A DNA stretch of 64,000 nt. Source: Ricordea florida. Lineage: Eukaryota; Cnidaria; Anthozoa; Corallimorpharia; Ricordeidae. The notes below the pieces were generated by a model. The model saw only the letters and a program-made list of their open reading frames with translations, did not search any database and was not told the origin of the DNA. Shown piece by piece: positions 49,514 through 59,339 of the stretch. The number at the start of each line of letters is the position of its first letter. The stretch's first letter is position 1. The position numbers and the translations under genes were made by a program. The stretch is from positions 18,588,561-18,652,560 of the forward strand of contig OX453281.1 in the NCBI GenBank assembly GCA_949710005.1, read 5' to 3'.

Positions 49514-49784
49514 TCATTCATCTAATTTATTCACTTCCATTCACACATTGCTATGGTTCCACCAATAGCATGGCTCCAAACTTCTCTATATAAATTGTAC
49601 GTAACCCACAATCCTCTCATTCGCTCCGACGAAGGGCTAACGCTCGAAACGTCAGCACCTCCCATTCACCTTACGGTGGTATAACTTACTTAATCAACTC
49701 GTTTGATTTATCCAATTTCTTGTGTTTCAATTTCCCACCGACGCAGCACCAGTTTCTTTAGAAACTATCCCCACAATACTTGTT

Positions 49785-50165
49785 TACTTCAAAAGTACTT
49801 TTACATTAAACCTTTTGCAGAATTCTTGATATTCGACAGGCTAAAAGCAAAATAGTTCTTAGTTATAAAATACTTTTCATTGGGAACAATTTGATGCTTG
49901 CGGCAATTTCAGAAGTACTTTTTCATGTATACTCCTGTGCAACGTTTTGATATTCAATAGGCTGAGTAAAATATTGTTACATACGGTTTGGTTCAAAAAT
50001 GCTTTTTTCCGTATACATTTTCGCAGCATTTTTTTACATTCGATAGGCTAAGAGCAAAATATTTCGTATCTATGAAAAACATTTCTGTAGGTTCAGTTTG
50101 GTATATAATTCTACGTCAGTGTTTTTTTTATGTTCAATAGACCAATAGGAGTGAAATTTTTTTTA
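49785..50165 (+). repeat. Degenerate tandem repeat, right part
   Basis: Continuation of the 47545-47834 array: CAAAAGTACTTTTACAT, then GATATTCGACAGGCTAA, repeated about three times with drift. Confidence 0.6.
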
Positions 50166-50984
50166 CTAATGGAAAATTTTGGTTCTTGGTGAAACGGAGC
50201 AACAGGGACCAAAGTGACACTCAGGCCCAGTTCAGACGCTTCTCCACTCGTGTGCCGAACCAAACTGAATTAGGTTCGACTTCGGAGCGACATTGGCGCG
50301 ACAGCTGATTCATACGGCGTACCGTGTGTCGAACCAATGGTTGTGTTTTCAGTAAACCACTTTTCTAGCTGAACATTCTTTCTACGAGTTTGTTTACAGA
50401 CCGACCTTTACTAGTTAAACTTGACATGTGTTTTTCCTGTGAACTTTACCCGAAATTGAAGCCATTCACTCAGAAGATTCAAATTAGCGCGCAACTTTGA
50501 AAGAATAACGGGAGACTACGCATTTTTACTGATGACTTCTCTTGTATTGATTCTCGCCATATTTCTTCGAAGGAGATGGCGTTTCTTTCAGAGAATGCGA
50601 CTAATGTCTCGACAAATGGAGAGGATGCGACGGATTGTTGTAATCCAGGCAACCCAGCAGCAAAACGACCGCAATGGCTGGATGTAGATGGTGAAGATGA
50701 TGTGCTGTGGAGGGATGCCGCTGGCATAAATTGCCAAGCATTTGGGCTCAAAAGCGGGTACTACAGGTTCTGCATGCCGCCACCGTGAAATATGTAAGAT
50801 CCTGGCCGAGGAACTGAGGGATCTAATGAGGCCGGAGAAATTGTAAATTGAAACGGGAGAGTATTACTAGTGAATTCGTCTGCCATTTCGAAAGCACTGT
50901 TTACAAAGTGAACCAAGAGGTGAGCGCGAACGTCTTAGAAGGCCTCTGTAACTATAATAATAATATAATAATAATATACTCCAT

Positions 50985-51420
50985 TTATATTGCGCATATT
51001 CTATATTAATAATCATATGCGCATTACAATCAGACCAATAGACTATGACACCGAGAACACACCCTACTCTTTTCGAACAGTGCCATGGGTTCTTTTACGT
51101 CCCGCATTACAGATAGAGTTGTGAGACGGGGCCTACGGTTTATCGTCCTTATCCGAGAAGACCAACCTCGTTCCCAGGGCTTTTCCCTAGAAAGAAAAAT
51201 GCCGTCCGCCATTTTTCTTTCTAGGGAAAAGCCCTGGAAACGAGGTTGCGAGAAGACTAGAAAGTCTAACCATTTGCAGATGTCATTACAAAAGCAGCAC
51301 TTTCTACTCAATTACTTAAAAGACCATGAGTGTTGGTCCGGCCGCGGTTTTCAACCCGCGACCTCCCGCACGGTAGTCCAGTGCTCTACCAACTGAGCTG
51401 ACTGGTCGGCGGGAAATGTG
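50985..51420 (-). repeat. tRNA-derived SINE, interrupted by a foldback
   Basis: On the minus strand the head reads CAGTCAGCTCAGTTGGTAGA (A-box), then GGTCGCGGGTTGAAAACC (B-box), and a body shared with 46880-47165. Split at 51163-51249 by a foldback insertion. Confidence 0.75.
51163..51249. mobile_element. Short foldback MITE with 8-bp target duplication
   Basis: CAACCTCGTTCCCAGGGCTT and its inverse AAGCCCTGGAAACGAGGTTG form long arms almost meeting in the middle. GAGAAGAC flanks both sides (51155-51162, 51250-51257), an hAT-like 8-bp duplication inside the SINE. Confidence 0.85.
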
Positions 51421-51680
51421 ATTGGCTGCGGCTAACTACAGGAAATGTGATTGGCTGCGGCATTTATCAGGACGAGTTATACCATCTGGCCAAGTGCGGG
51501 AATTTCCGGTCATAAGGGCGAGATAATCCCTTATTTTTTTCTTGTGAAAACAGCTTACATTTTTAAGTCGCTAAACTTTAGGACGAGCTGTTTTCCCTGT
51601 ACTTCCGGACTTCTCCGACTGAGTGTATAGGTAAATAAAAAATTTTCATTTGATTTTCTCTATATATATCAAAATTTTAA

Positions 51681-52180
51681 GTCGAGAGCCCTCTATATTA
51701 TGTGCAATAAATTTAGCCGTTAATTTGTGGCTAGGTCATGAGTCCTGTATATTTTATGCAATACATTTAGCCGTTAATTTGTGGCTAAATCGAGAGCCCT
51801 GTATATGATGTGCAATAAACTTAGCCTTCAGTTTGTGGCTGAATCGAAAGCCTTGCGTATTGTATGCAATAAATTTAGCCGTTAATTTGTGGCTAGGTCA
51901 TGAGCCCTGTATATTTTATGCAATACATTTAGCCGTTAATTTGTGGCTAAATCGAGAGCCCTGTATATGATGTGCAATAAATTTAGCCTTCAGTTTGTGG
52001 CTGAATCGAAAGCCCTGCGTATTGTATGCAATAAATTTAGCCGTTAATTTGTGGCTAGGTCATGAGCCCTGCATATTTTATGCAATAAATTTAGCCGTTA
52101 ATTTATGGCTAAATCGAGAGCCCTTTATATATTATATGCAATAAATTTAGCCGTTAATTTGTGGCTAAAAGTTAACTTTG
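51681..52180 (+). repeat. 54-bp tandem satellite, about nine copies
   Basis: Unit with GCAATAAATTTAGCCGTTAA and TTTGTGGCTAAATCGAGAGC; TTAGCC recurs at 51713, 51767, 51821 and 51875. Three slightly different units alternate, giving a 162-bp higher-order period. Confidence 0.9.
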
Positions 52181-52356
52181 TAATATTCTAAGTAGGTCTA
52201 TTGCGAAATTCTTTCCATATCTGTAGAATGCGTTTGCTTCAAAATTCGCAGTTGTGTAAACTCCGTGTCGAATAATGCTTTTACCAGACTTTTGCCGCAC
52301 TTAATTCATCAGTTAGGTTCGGAACATGAGTGGAGCGGCGTCTGAACCGGGCCTCA

Positions 52357-54404
52357 CGAACTGAATGTGAGACAATTTGCGCTTATAACCTGTTTAAACG
52401 ATGTAGAGAATAATAGCGTGCAGAGACATAAGATTTCTCGTCGAGTGTCCAAATCGACATCTCACGAGTATGGCCGGCAATGAGCGATTCAGATATTGAG
52501 ATTTGAAGACGAGAAGAGCAATTCCATTTGTCCAAGGGTCCATGCATACAAACAAAAACCAGGTATTTACATAAAAAGTATATTGCAAGATAAAAAAGAG
52601 CTCTTCACGACTATGATCATTCTCTTTTATTCAAAGATATACACAGTAATATTCACATGGAACATACTAATTATATACTTACAAATTATACACACTCAAC
52701 ACACACGCACATACTTGCCATTACAGGCACACATTACATTCACACTTACATACCATTTCAGGCACACATTACATTCACACATACATAACATTACAGTTTA
52801 AAAGAAAATCAAGGCTCCTTCGAGCTACCTCATAGTATGTGGTAATTATTCTATGAAGTGCTGTCCTTTCCCCAGACTATAAAGCGTTCATTCCGAATCG
52901 TTCGTTTTGTGCACTCTTGCTACGACTGATCGATTACTCGTCGTCCAAATTGGAGATATCGTCACTTTTAAGACTTTAAAACCCATTTCTTTTCCCTCGA
53001 GCATTCTTGAACACATTTCCTGTTCGTTCGCGAGATCTTCAAAAGTACGTGTATTTTGATGAAATACGAAGCGAAAGAAACGAAAACCCGCGTTGACAAT
53101 CTTTGCGTCGGGCTCAACACAACAGACGTCATTTTGTAAACATGTGCTGCCGCTTTGTCTTACCCCCTCCCCCCACATATGTGAACATAAAACAATTGCA
53201 CGACTTTGTGGACAAAACGAAACCTAGTAGGGGAGACAGGGGGGAACCTGTTTAATTTACTTTTAATGCGGATTTAATGCATAAATTAATTCTCTAACAG
53301 GAATGGAGTGACCAATCCAACCATCACTATACCTCATGGTATGACATACATACCATGAGGTAATAAAAGATTTCTAGTAGGTTTATTAAAACGGCTACTT
53401 TAAGTTTAATGAAGTCGAGCCTAATATCCGTCCGCTGCCACTTCTCCTAGTAGCTGCTACGTACAGAGCCACTTTATTAGTCGGGCAGCCGACTATAGGT
53501 TTACACTCGAGTTTCATCGCAAATCGCAGTCACGTGCAATGGGGAATACCGCAGACACGTAATACGGACGCAACCTTCAATATCGAAGTCGATGGCGAAT
53601 ATGTCGAAAACAAATGGTGTCATCTTTTCTACGCTCAAACATACAGACCCATACACCGTTCGCGGTAGATCCACTCTAAAAGATGGCGTGTGTAATGAGC
53701 GTATATTTCGAAACGGGTCGTTCCGCGAACTGAAAATAGCAAAAGAATCAAATGATTTAGCGAATGTCTCACTAGAATCAAACCAGAAATTAAACGAGTT
53801 ACCAGTGAACAGAAAATGTGGATAGAGTGACAGAAAAGCATTTGCTGATAATGACAAGGTGCCTCGCGATGAAACTCGAGGAAACGACAGCAAAGATGCC
53901 ACGTTGGAAACCAGGACCTTGGTACCCTTAACATTTCTTTTTTGGACCACTCTGCACCATAAGTAATCAACACTCATAACAGCACGTCTACCTGTTGCCC
54001 GACTTACGATCTTAGATCGTCTTATTTTGGATTATATTATAGATAGGACCCTGCGCGCGCTCTGATTGGTCAAAAACCCATGTTTTGTCAGAGTATAAAA
54101 CATAGAAAAAGCGTGTTTTATTGTTTTTCGCCACATTACCTCCACTAAACAATTCTGTAAGAGATGGCGAAAAACATCTTCTTTGAAGAAATTCATGATG
54201 GAGCTCTCTGCGAAGCAGCAGATAGTTTTGAAGCTCAGAATAATAAAAAAATAAAGAAGAAAACATTCGAGAAGTTGGTATTAAATGGCGTCAGTTTGTC
54301 GATTTCTGCGCTTTGCTGTTTCTACTCACAGCGTGTAAAATCTATATCATAAAGCGAATAAAGAAGCCTAAGCCGTGTTTTATACTGTGATTACAAGTTT
54401 ATTC
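52357..54404. other. Intergenic with small repeats
   Basis: A short array with ACACATTACATTCACAC occurs at 52700-52798, and a perfect palindrome (ACCTCATGGTAT, inverted at 53350) at 53331-53361. A 54040-54090 stretch (GCGCGCTCTGATTGGTC) resembles the repeat nested at 12250. No gene recognised; ORFs at 53500-53980 have no supporting pattern. Confidence 0.45.
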
Positions 54405-54615
54405 CGGTTCCTGTAGAACTAAGCACCTGGGAGTATTGTTACTCCCCCCTGGGGTCACCCCCAGCATTATATCGCTGGTACCCATTTATACACCTGGGTG
54501 GAGAGAGACAGCGTGGAGTAAAGTTTCTTGTCTAAGGAAACAACACAGTGCCAGCACGAGGGCTCGAACTCCAAACCGACACGCTAACCCGCACTACACT
54601 ACTGTGCCTCCAAGC
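54405..54615 (-). repeat. tRNA-derived SINE (family of 14471-14760)
   Basis: Shares CCCAGCATTATATCGCTGGT, ACCCATTTATACACCTGGGT and GGAGAGAGACAG with the copy at 14471-14760. tRNA-like head at the right end, read on the minus strand. Confidence 0.7.
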
Positions 54616-54634
54616 AGCAAAGAACAACTTAATT

Positions 54635-55235
54635 CAAGCCTCATGCGAGAATTTTTACACATCGCTAAGGAAAAGCGACGGAAGTTTCACCTAGGGTACT
54701 TCAATTGCTTGGATAGGAACTGCATCAAGTCTGTGATGGGACACAATCAGCTCCGCACATCCAGATCATAAAGGCCACAATAGCAGTTACACCAAAACAC
54801 TGGAAAAATTCTTGTAGAAACTTATCTTTGCTCGTCATCTGTGTCACATAGTGATAAAAGTTTTCCGCAGACGTTTTACAACGGCAAAGCATAGGTGCAC
54901 AATAATTTAACTCCTCAACGGGTTAAAGCTTAAACACATTTTGAAAATTCCCCACTGCGAATTTTGCTCCTTCATTAAGTCGGTGTTCCATTAATTCTAA
55001 ATGAGTCTAGATGTGCTGCAGTGTGTCTTGCTTGAAATCTCTTCATTCAACGAATTTTGCCAACGGCGCGCATGTCATGTGATTTCCTGCGGCCTTGCTT
55101 CTGTTTTTGTAACATCTATTTCCGGTCGTATTGTAAAATTAAAACAGAACTGAATGAAATTTAACTCTACCCACAATGACCAAAACGGCCAGAATTGAAT
55201 AAAGTTTAATCAGATAATTATTTCATTCGCGCTTG
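54635..55235 (+). repeat. Dispersed repeat, copy 2
   Basis: Related to 5915-6375 (CCTCATGCGAGAATTTTT, GGCGCGCATGTCATGTGATT, TTGTAAAATTAAAACAG). Longer than copy 1 through an extra segment near 54790-54930. Confidence 0.65.
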
Positions 55236-55331
55236 TTGGATATGAGCATATCCAACTTTAAGCACTATGACCATGCCAGCAGCCAAAATCAAGAGCAATG
55301 GAAAACGTGTTAAAATTAGGGAGGGCTTATT

Positions 55332-55638
55332 TCAGATAATCAGTTCAGATAAATCCTTCAGGAGGTTAGTAACAAACAATTTCTCCTCTATTTCATCTCT
55401 ATCAAGCGCACGATCATAAATCCAGAGGTCGCTGAAACACCCATTTACAATGTGTTCGGAATCCGCTTTTCGGCCGATGTCAAAATATGGGTGTTCCGTC
55501 TTCTTGAAGTCGAGCGGCGGGTTTCCAGAGACAGTTTCTTCGCCAACTTCGTTTCTGTTTATGTAGACTTTAGCAGTCTGGGCACTACGATTCCACGTGA
55601 TTGTCACGTGACGCCAAACGCCACTCGGAACAATAAAC
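55332..55638 (-). CDS. EGF-LamG gene, last exon (C-terminal LamG half)
   Basis: Acceptor ...catgatag ends at 55639, and the exon supplies one base to finish a split Gly codon. It reads FIVPSGVWRHVTITWNRSAQ and VYINRNEV, then IVNGCFSDLWIYDRALDRDE, the strands of a laminin G / concanavalin-like domain with the final W-hYDRxL signature. It stops at 55332. The codon phase matches the exon at 57419-57706. The open frame upstream of 55638 is intron. The product is probably secreted or cell-surface; carbohydrate or protein binding is likely but unproven. Confidence 0.75.
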
Positions 55639-55840
55639 CTATCATGGCAAGAGTCAGAATTAAGATTAACAGACGCCCAAAGCAAGAACGAAATTGAGTT
55701 GAAACAGATTAAAGCAGGTATGTAATTATGATGCAACAGGTTAAGCAGGCATGAGAGTGTGCTGAAACAGGTTAAAGCAAGTATGTAATTGTGTTTAAAC
55801 AGGATATGCAAGTGTGCGTTGGTGTTGACACAGGTCAGCC

Positions 55841-56205
55841 CACTAACACAATCTAAATGGCTAACAGCCATACACTCTAAATTTAGATCATAGGGTTCAA
55901 GCCATCTCACACGATCATCTAAGTCTTCCCAGTAGCTCATCAAATATGCATAAACAAAGAGAAAACGAAAAAGCTGATAATGCCTGAACGTTCAAAGCAA
56001 GAAAAGCTAGCGAATTGGAATCTAAACCAAGAAAGGATTCTTGGAATTGATTAGTGTGAGAAGTGAAGGGATATGATCGATTGCCCGAAATGTTTATGCA
56101 TATTTGATGAGCTACTGAGAAGACTACTGTGAGATGGCTTGAACCCAATGATCTAAATTTAGAGTGTATGGCTGTTAGCCATTTAGATTGTGTTAGTGGG
56201 GTCCT
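55841..56205. mobile_element. Large foldback in the LamG intron
   Basis: About 110 bp at 55848-55958 (ACACAATCTAAATGGCTAAC ...) returns inverted at 56092-56200 (... GTTAGCCATTTAGATTGTGT) with few differences. No ORF. Confidence 0.75.
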
Positions 56206-56387
56206 GCGTTAAGGCAAGTACGACATTTTGTGAAACCAGGATAATCAAGTTTGAGATTGTGTTGAAACAGGATAAGCTAGCATAAAATTGCGTAGAAGGT
56301 CAAAGGAAAAGTGCACATTGCAACCAAGTGGACAGATCAGACATGTTTGATGCCAATAAGATAAGAATAAGATAATAATAAGACAAA

Positions 56388-56585
56388 TCATAGACCAAAT
56401 GCATAAATGGTGGCTAAAAATGTATTCTTTTGTTTATATGCTAATTAAACTCAGTAACCTCACTCTCAAGCAACATTTCTTTTTTAAAAATTTTGTCCAT
56501 GCAAACGATGCTAGTGAGTCTAATTAGCACATAAACAAAAGAATAATTTTTTGGCCGCCATTTATGCATTCGGTCTATATTACAT
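56388..56585. mobile_element. MITE with about 60-bp TIRs
   Basis: AATGCATAAATGGTGGC on the left faces GCCGCCATTTATGCATT on the right. ATTCTTTTGTTTATATGC faces GCACATAAACAAAAGAAT. No ORF. Confidence 0.75.
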
Positions 56586-56674
56586 TCTAAATTAAATTCA
56601 GTTCAAGCAAGAACCCTACGTACAGTGTGTGATACGCAACTTAACTATATCGGAAGTCGACTTACAGTCACTCC

Positions 56675-56825
56675 GCCGACGAAGGGCTAACGCTCGAAAC
56701 GTCAGGACTTCCTTTTAACCTTGTGGTGGTATAACTTACTTAATCAATTCGTTTGATTTACCCAATTTCTTGTGTTTCAATTCCCCACCAACCCAGCGCC
56801 AGTTTCTTTAGAAGCTATCCCCAAT
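56675..56825 (+). repeat. Penelope 3' end fragment
   Basis: Contains GACGAAGGGCTAACGCTCG then AAACGTCAG and continues like the right end of the 47835-49784 insertion (GGTGGTATAACTTACTTAAT, CCAGTTTCTTTAGAA). No coding part. A short inverted scrap of the same motif lies at 59196-59216. Confidence 0.7.
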
Positions 56826-57418
56826 GTTTTTCAAGCAGTTTGGTTTGGGATAGGGTATGGAAGTCAGAGAGTTACGGTCTAGAATAGGGTATCATTTTCC
56901 CTAAAACCGATAAATTGGTTGACAATTTTAGTCAAGACTAGGGAAACCAGGAATTTTCACACACAAAAAGAAATAAAAGCTTCAAATTCAAATTCACAAG
57001 CAAGAATTGTGCTGGTGACCCCTGTAGTTTCTGAGAAGTAACCACTCTAGGATAAGAAGGAATTTTAGAAATCTAGTATAGCTAAGGATGACAATGCAAG
57101 TTTCAACTGAAAATGCTTAGGTCAGTGACACATGTTTTTATAGGTTGATTGGGAAACGTCCCCCTTCTTTCTCTGCAATGATGATTTAAAGTCCAAAACC
57201 TTGTAGTAATATTCTCGTTGTATCAAACAACTTTGCACGAGGGGGAGTGGGGGCGTTAAGAGAAAAGTTCACTTGCTATTTCTGAAGTTGTCAGGATTAT
57301 TCTGGTGTGGGCGAATGTCTTCAGAATCCTATCGGCACATCCCAAACAAAAATTCCTTATTTACCCTCTGACCTCCCCTCCCAGTATAACGTTATAAGAA
57401 CTTCAATTTACGGCTCAC

Positions 57419-57706
57419 CCTGAATTGGCGCAGATGTAAAAAAGATCCCAGAACCAAGCGTCGTCGCGTCTTGCTGAAAAGCACGGCTCGCCACTCGTTT
57501 TCAAGCTGAGTTGGAACTGATAAGGGTGCGACCAGTCGCTGTATAGGTATCGCGGGTTCGACGCAAAGATCTTTATCCACATGCCAATTGTCAGATCTGT
57601 GTTCCGAAAAGGTATAGCGTTCGTCTGGGCAAACGTTCCTGCCGTACCGTTAAGACAAAGAACTTTTCTGCCATGTTCCTCAACGTAATTCGCTGCTCCA
57701 TGCAAT
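57419..57706 (-). CDS. EGF-LamG gene, exon with N-terminal LamG half
   Basis: 288 bp, acceptor ...aattccag before 57706 and donor gtgagc after 57419, phase 2 on both sides. It reads LHGAANYVEEHGRKVLCLNG, then FRNTDLTIGMWIKIF (the TIxxWxK strand of LamG domains), and ends ICANS plus a split Gly. Joins the small exon at 58472 upstream and the last exon at 55332 downstream without breaking the frame. Confidence 0.75.
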
Positions 57707-58471
57707 CTGGAATTTATGTTTTAAACTTAAGATCTGAGGTACTTTATTTAAGGAACCGAAGGAACCGACTAACGATACACCAAGTTGAGTGGAATCGTTT
57801 ACAAAGTATATTATAGGCATGATCGGGCAGAGCAAACGCCCCTGGAATTCACGTGGTGGTGAGCACGATCCCGGGCGCGCAAGTAGCGATGAATCAGCGA
57901 TTTAAACAAAAGGCGGAGTCGACGGATCTTAATACCCATCCGAGAGATGCCAAAATTTGTGAACACGGGATCACGAACACGACAAGAGGCTTTTTCTAAA
58001 ATCACGCACGACACCTGCAGTGGTAACGAACGCACAGCTTTCCTTTGCACTTAACACGCCTTTATTTTCAAATTTAAGATAGTAGCGTTCGCGTGGAAAT
58101 TCAAGCGCAAAATGCAATGTAATATAATTCTAGGACTTATGACTTCTATGAGCGTACGGTGGCCAAGGAAAGTTCAGCCTAGGAAAATAGAGTGAGTAAC
58201 AAACCGGAAGAAGGCCTAAAACCATTAAGAATACTCGGGTTAGCCTTTAACTCTGCTCATTTTAAAAGAACAGCTTGGAATGGAATTCGAACAAGCGACT
58301 CCGCAATTGCTATAATTGTGTTAATACAGCGAGACTGAAAACTTAGATTATATTTCCACACATAAGGCAAGGACATGATTTATCTTATACACTCAGACCA
58401 TTAATAAGAACATTGCTTTCAAGTTCGTATAATTTTTTACTTAAAGAGGGATAGCTTTCTTCGAAACCCAC

Positions 58472-58517
58472 CTGATAAGTCGGTCCGTTCCATTGAAACT
58501 CCAATGAAAAGGGAAAC
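58472..58517 (-). CDS. EGF-LamG gene, 46-bp microexon
   Basis: Acceptor ...ttcaactag and donor gtgggt bound 46 bp. It enters in phase 1 and leaves in phase 2, exactly what is needed to link the EGF exon (58775-58897) to the LamG exon (57419-57706). It reads FPFHWSFNGTDRLI and gives a smooth lead-in to LHGAAN. Proposed from phase logic and sequence; needs RNA support. Confidence 0.6.
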
Positions 58518-58774
58518 CTAGTTGAAAAAGACAACATTATATACAAGATGCATGGCCTTATCCACAATTGAGTATTCACAGTACAACATGGACAGTACAC
58601 GTGGCCGTTCAGAAGTTGCGATAAAGAATGAGTTGAGTTTTGCGAAATGCACTCAAGGTTTTTTTGTTCTTTTACTGAGTAGCCGGCCAAATTGCACAGT
58701 TTAATTCCATTCAATTCAGTTATCTTTTGAGAATACTCATAACGTTTGCATCTTAAGTCAGGACAGTACTTTAC

Positions 58775-58897
58775 CGAAACATTCATTCCCATCCTGGACT
58801 TGTTCCTCGGAACAAGTGCACTCGAAGCCCCCAGGGATATTCACGCAGGTTGCAGTCATGTGGCATTCGTGTTCTCCGGAAGAACACTCATCCTTAT
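58775..58897 (-). CDS. EGF-LamG gene, calcium-binding EGF exon B
   Basis: A 123-bp symmetric phase 1-1 exon, acceptor ...cgttttcag and donor gtaaag. It reads DKDECSSGEHECHMTATCVN and GGFECTC, an EGF-like domain with the DxDEC calcium signature and six cysteines. Confidence 0.8.
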
Positions 58898-59259
58898 CTG
58901 AAAACGAAAAATAAATCAAACATAAATCGAAAAGGGCATAATTCCGAATTCAGGGGAAGAAAGTGAAATTTTCGAAAATTTCCCAAATCTCTTATGAAGG
59001 TAATGATTACGCGAAAACGGTCCAGCCCTTCGTTTCAGACAGTTTCGTTACATAAACACAAACCCATTTCCAGGAAAATCGTTCCTAGTATCTCTGTACG
59101 GTCAACAGATGTTAGCAGAAAACTGAGGGTTTTATCAAACTGGAGTTGATTAGTGCAAGTTGCTCCATTGTGAAGATAAGAAGGAAACTAACTCCTCGAG
59201 CGTTAGCCCTTCGTCGGAATTTCAGTTATCTGAGGGTTAGCGTTCGAAATGTCAGCTTA

Positions 59260-59261
<2 letters not shown>

Positions 59262-59328
<67 letters not shown>
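59262..59328 (+). repeat. (CT)n microsatellite before the LINE
   Basis: About 33 uninterrupted CT units directly in front of the LINE ORF. It creates long shadow ORFs on both strands. Confidence 0.95.
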
Positions 59329-59330
<2 letters not shown>

Positions 59331-59339
59331 GGGGAGAAT

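Larger units (their letters stand above)
47835..49784. mobile_element. Penelope-like insertion as an inverted dimer
   Basis: A minus-strand arm (47835 to about 49070) and a plus-strand arm (about 49070-49784) carry the same GIY-YIG region and 3' end, facing outward. The 13-bp word TACTTCAAAAGTA flanks the whole unit (47822-47834, 49785-49797), so both arms went in together. The arms look identical over about 600 bp. Both contain the 3' motif GACGAAGGGCTAACGCTCG then AAACGTC, a hammerhead-like core that departs from CTGANGA. This PLE family is distinct from the one at 1-3378. Confidence 0.8.
50224..52353. mobile_element. Non-autonomous Harbinger-like element
   Basis: Left GGCCCAGTTCAGACGCTTCT and right AGCGGCGTCTGAACCGGGCC are inverted with few changes, and similarity runs about 40 bp (CCACTCGTGTGCCGAACC / GGTTCGGAACATGAGTGG). 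TCA flanks both sides (50221-50223, 52354-52356), the 3-bp duplication of PIF/Harbinger elements. No transposase; the interior holds a SINE, a foldback and a 54-bp satellite. A 70-residue ORF at 50576-50788 is not recognised and may be a remnant. Confidence 0.75.

Noticed and set aside
50576..50788. 70-residue ORF starting MAFLSENATN
   Set aside because: Inside the Harbinger-like element with no recognisable domain; perhaps a remnant, not supportable as a gene.
53501..53977. 158-residue minus-strand ORF and overlapping ORFs
   Set aside because: Several frames are open together without domain, signal or splice evidence.
58385..58792. 135-residue minus-strand ORF as a single exon
   Set aside because: Splice sites and phase support only 46 bp of this region, in another frame.
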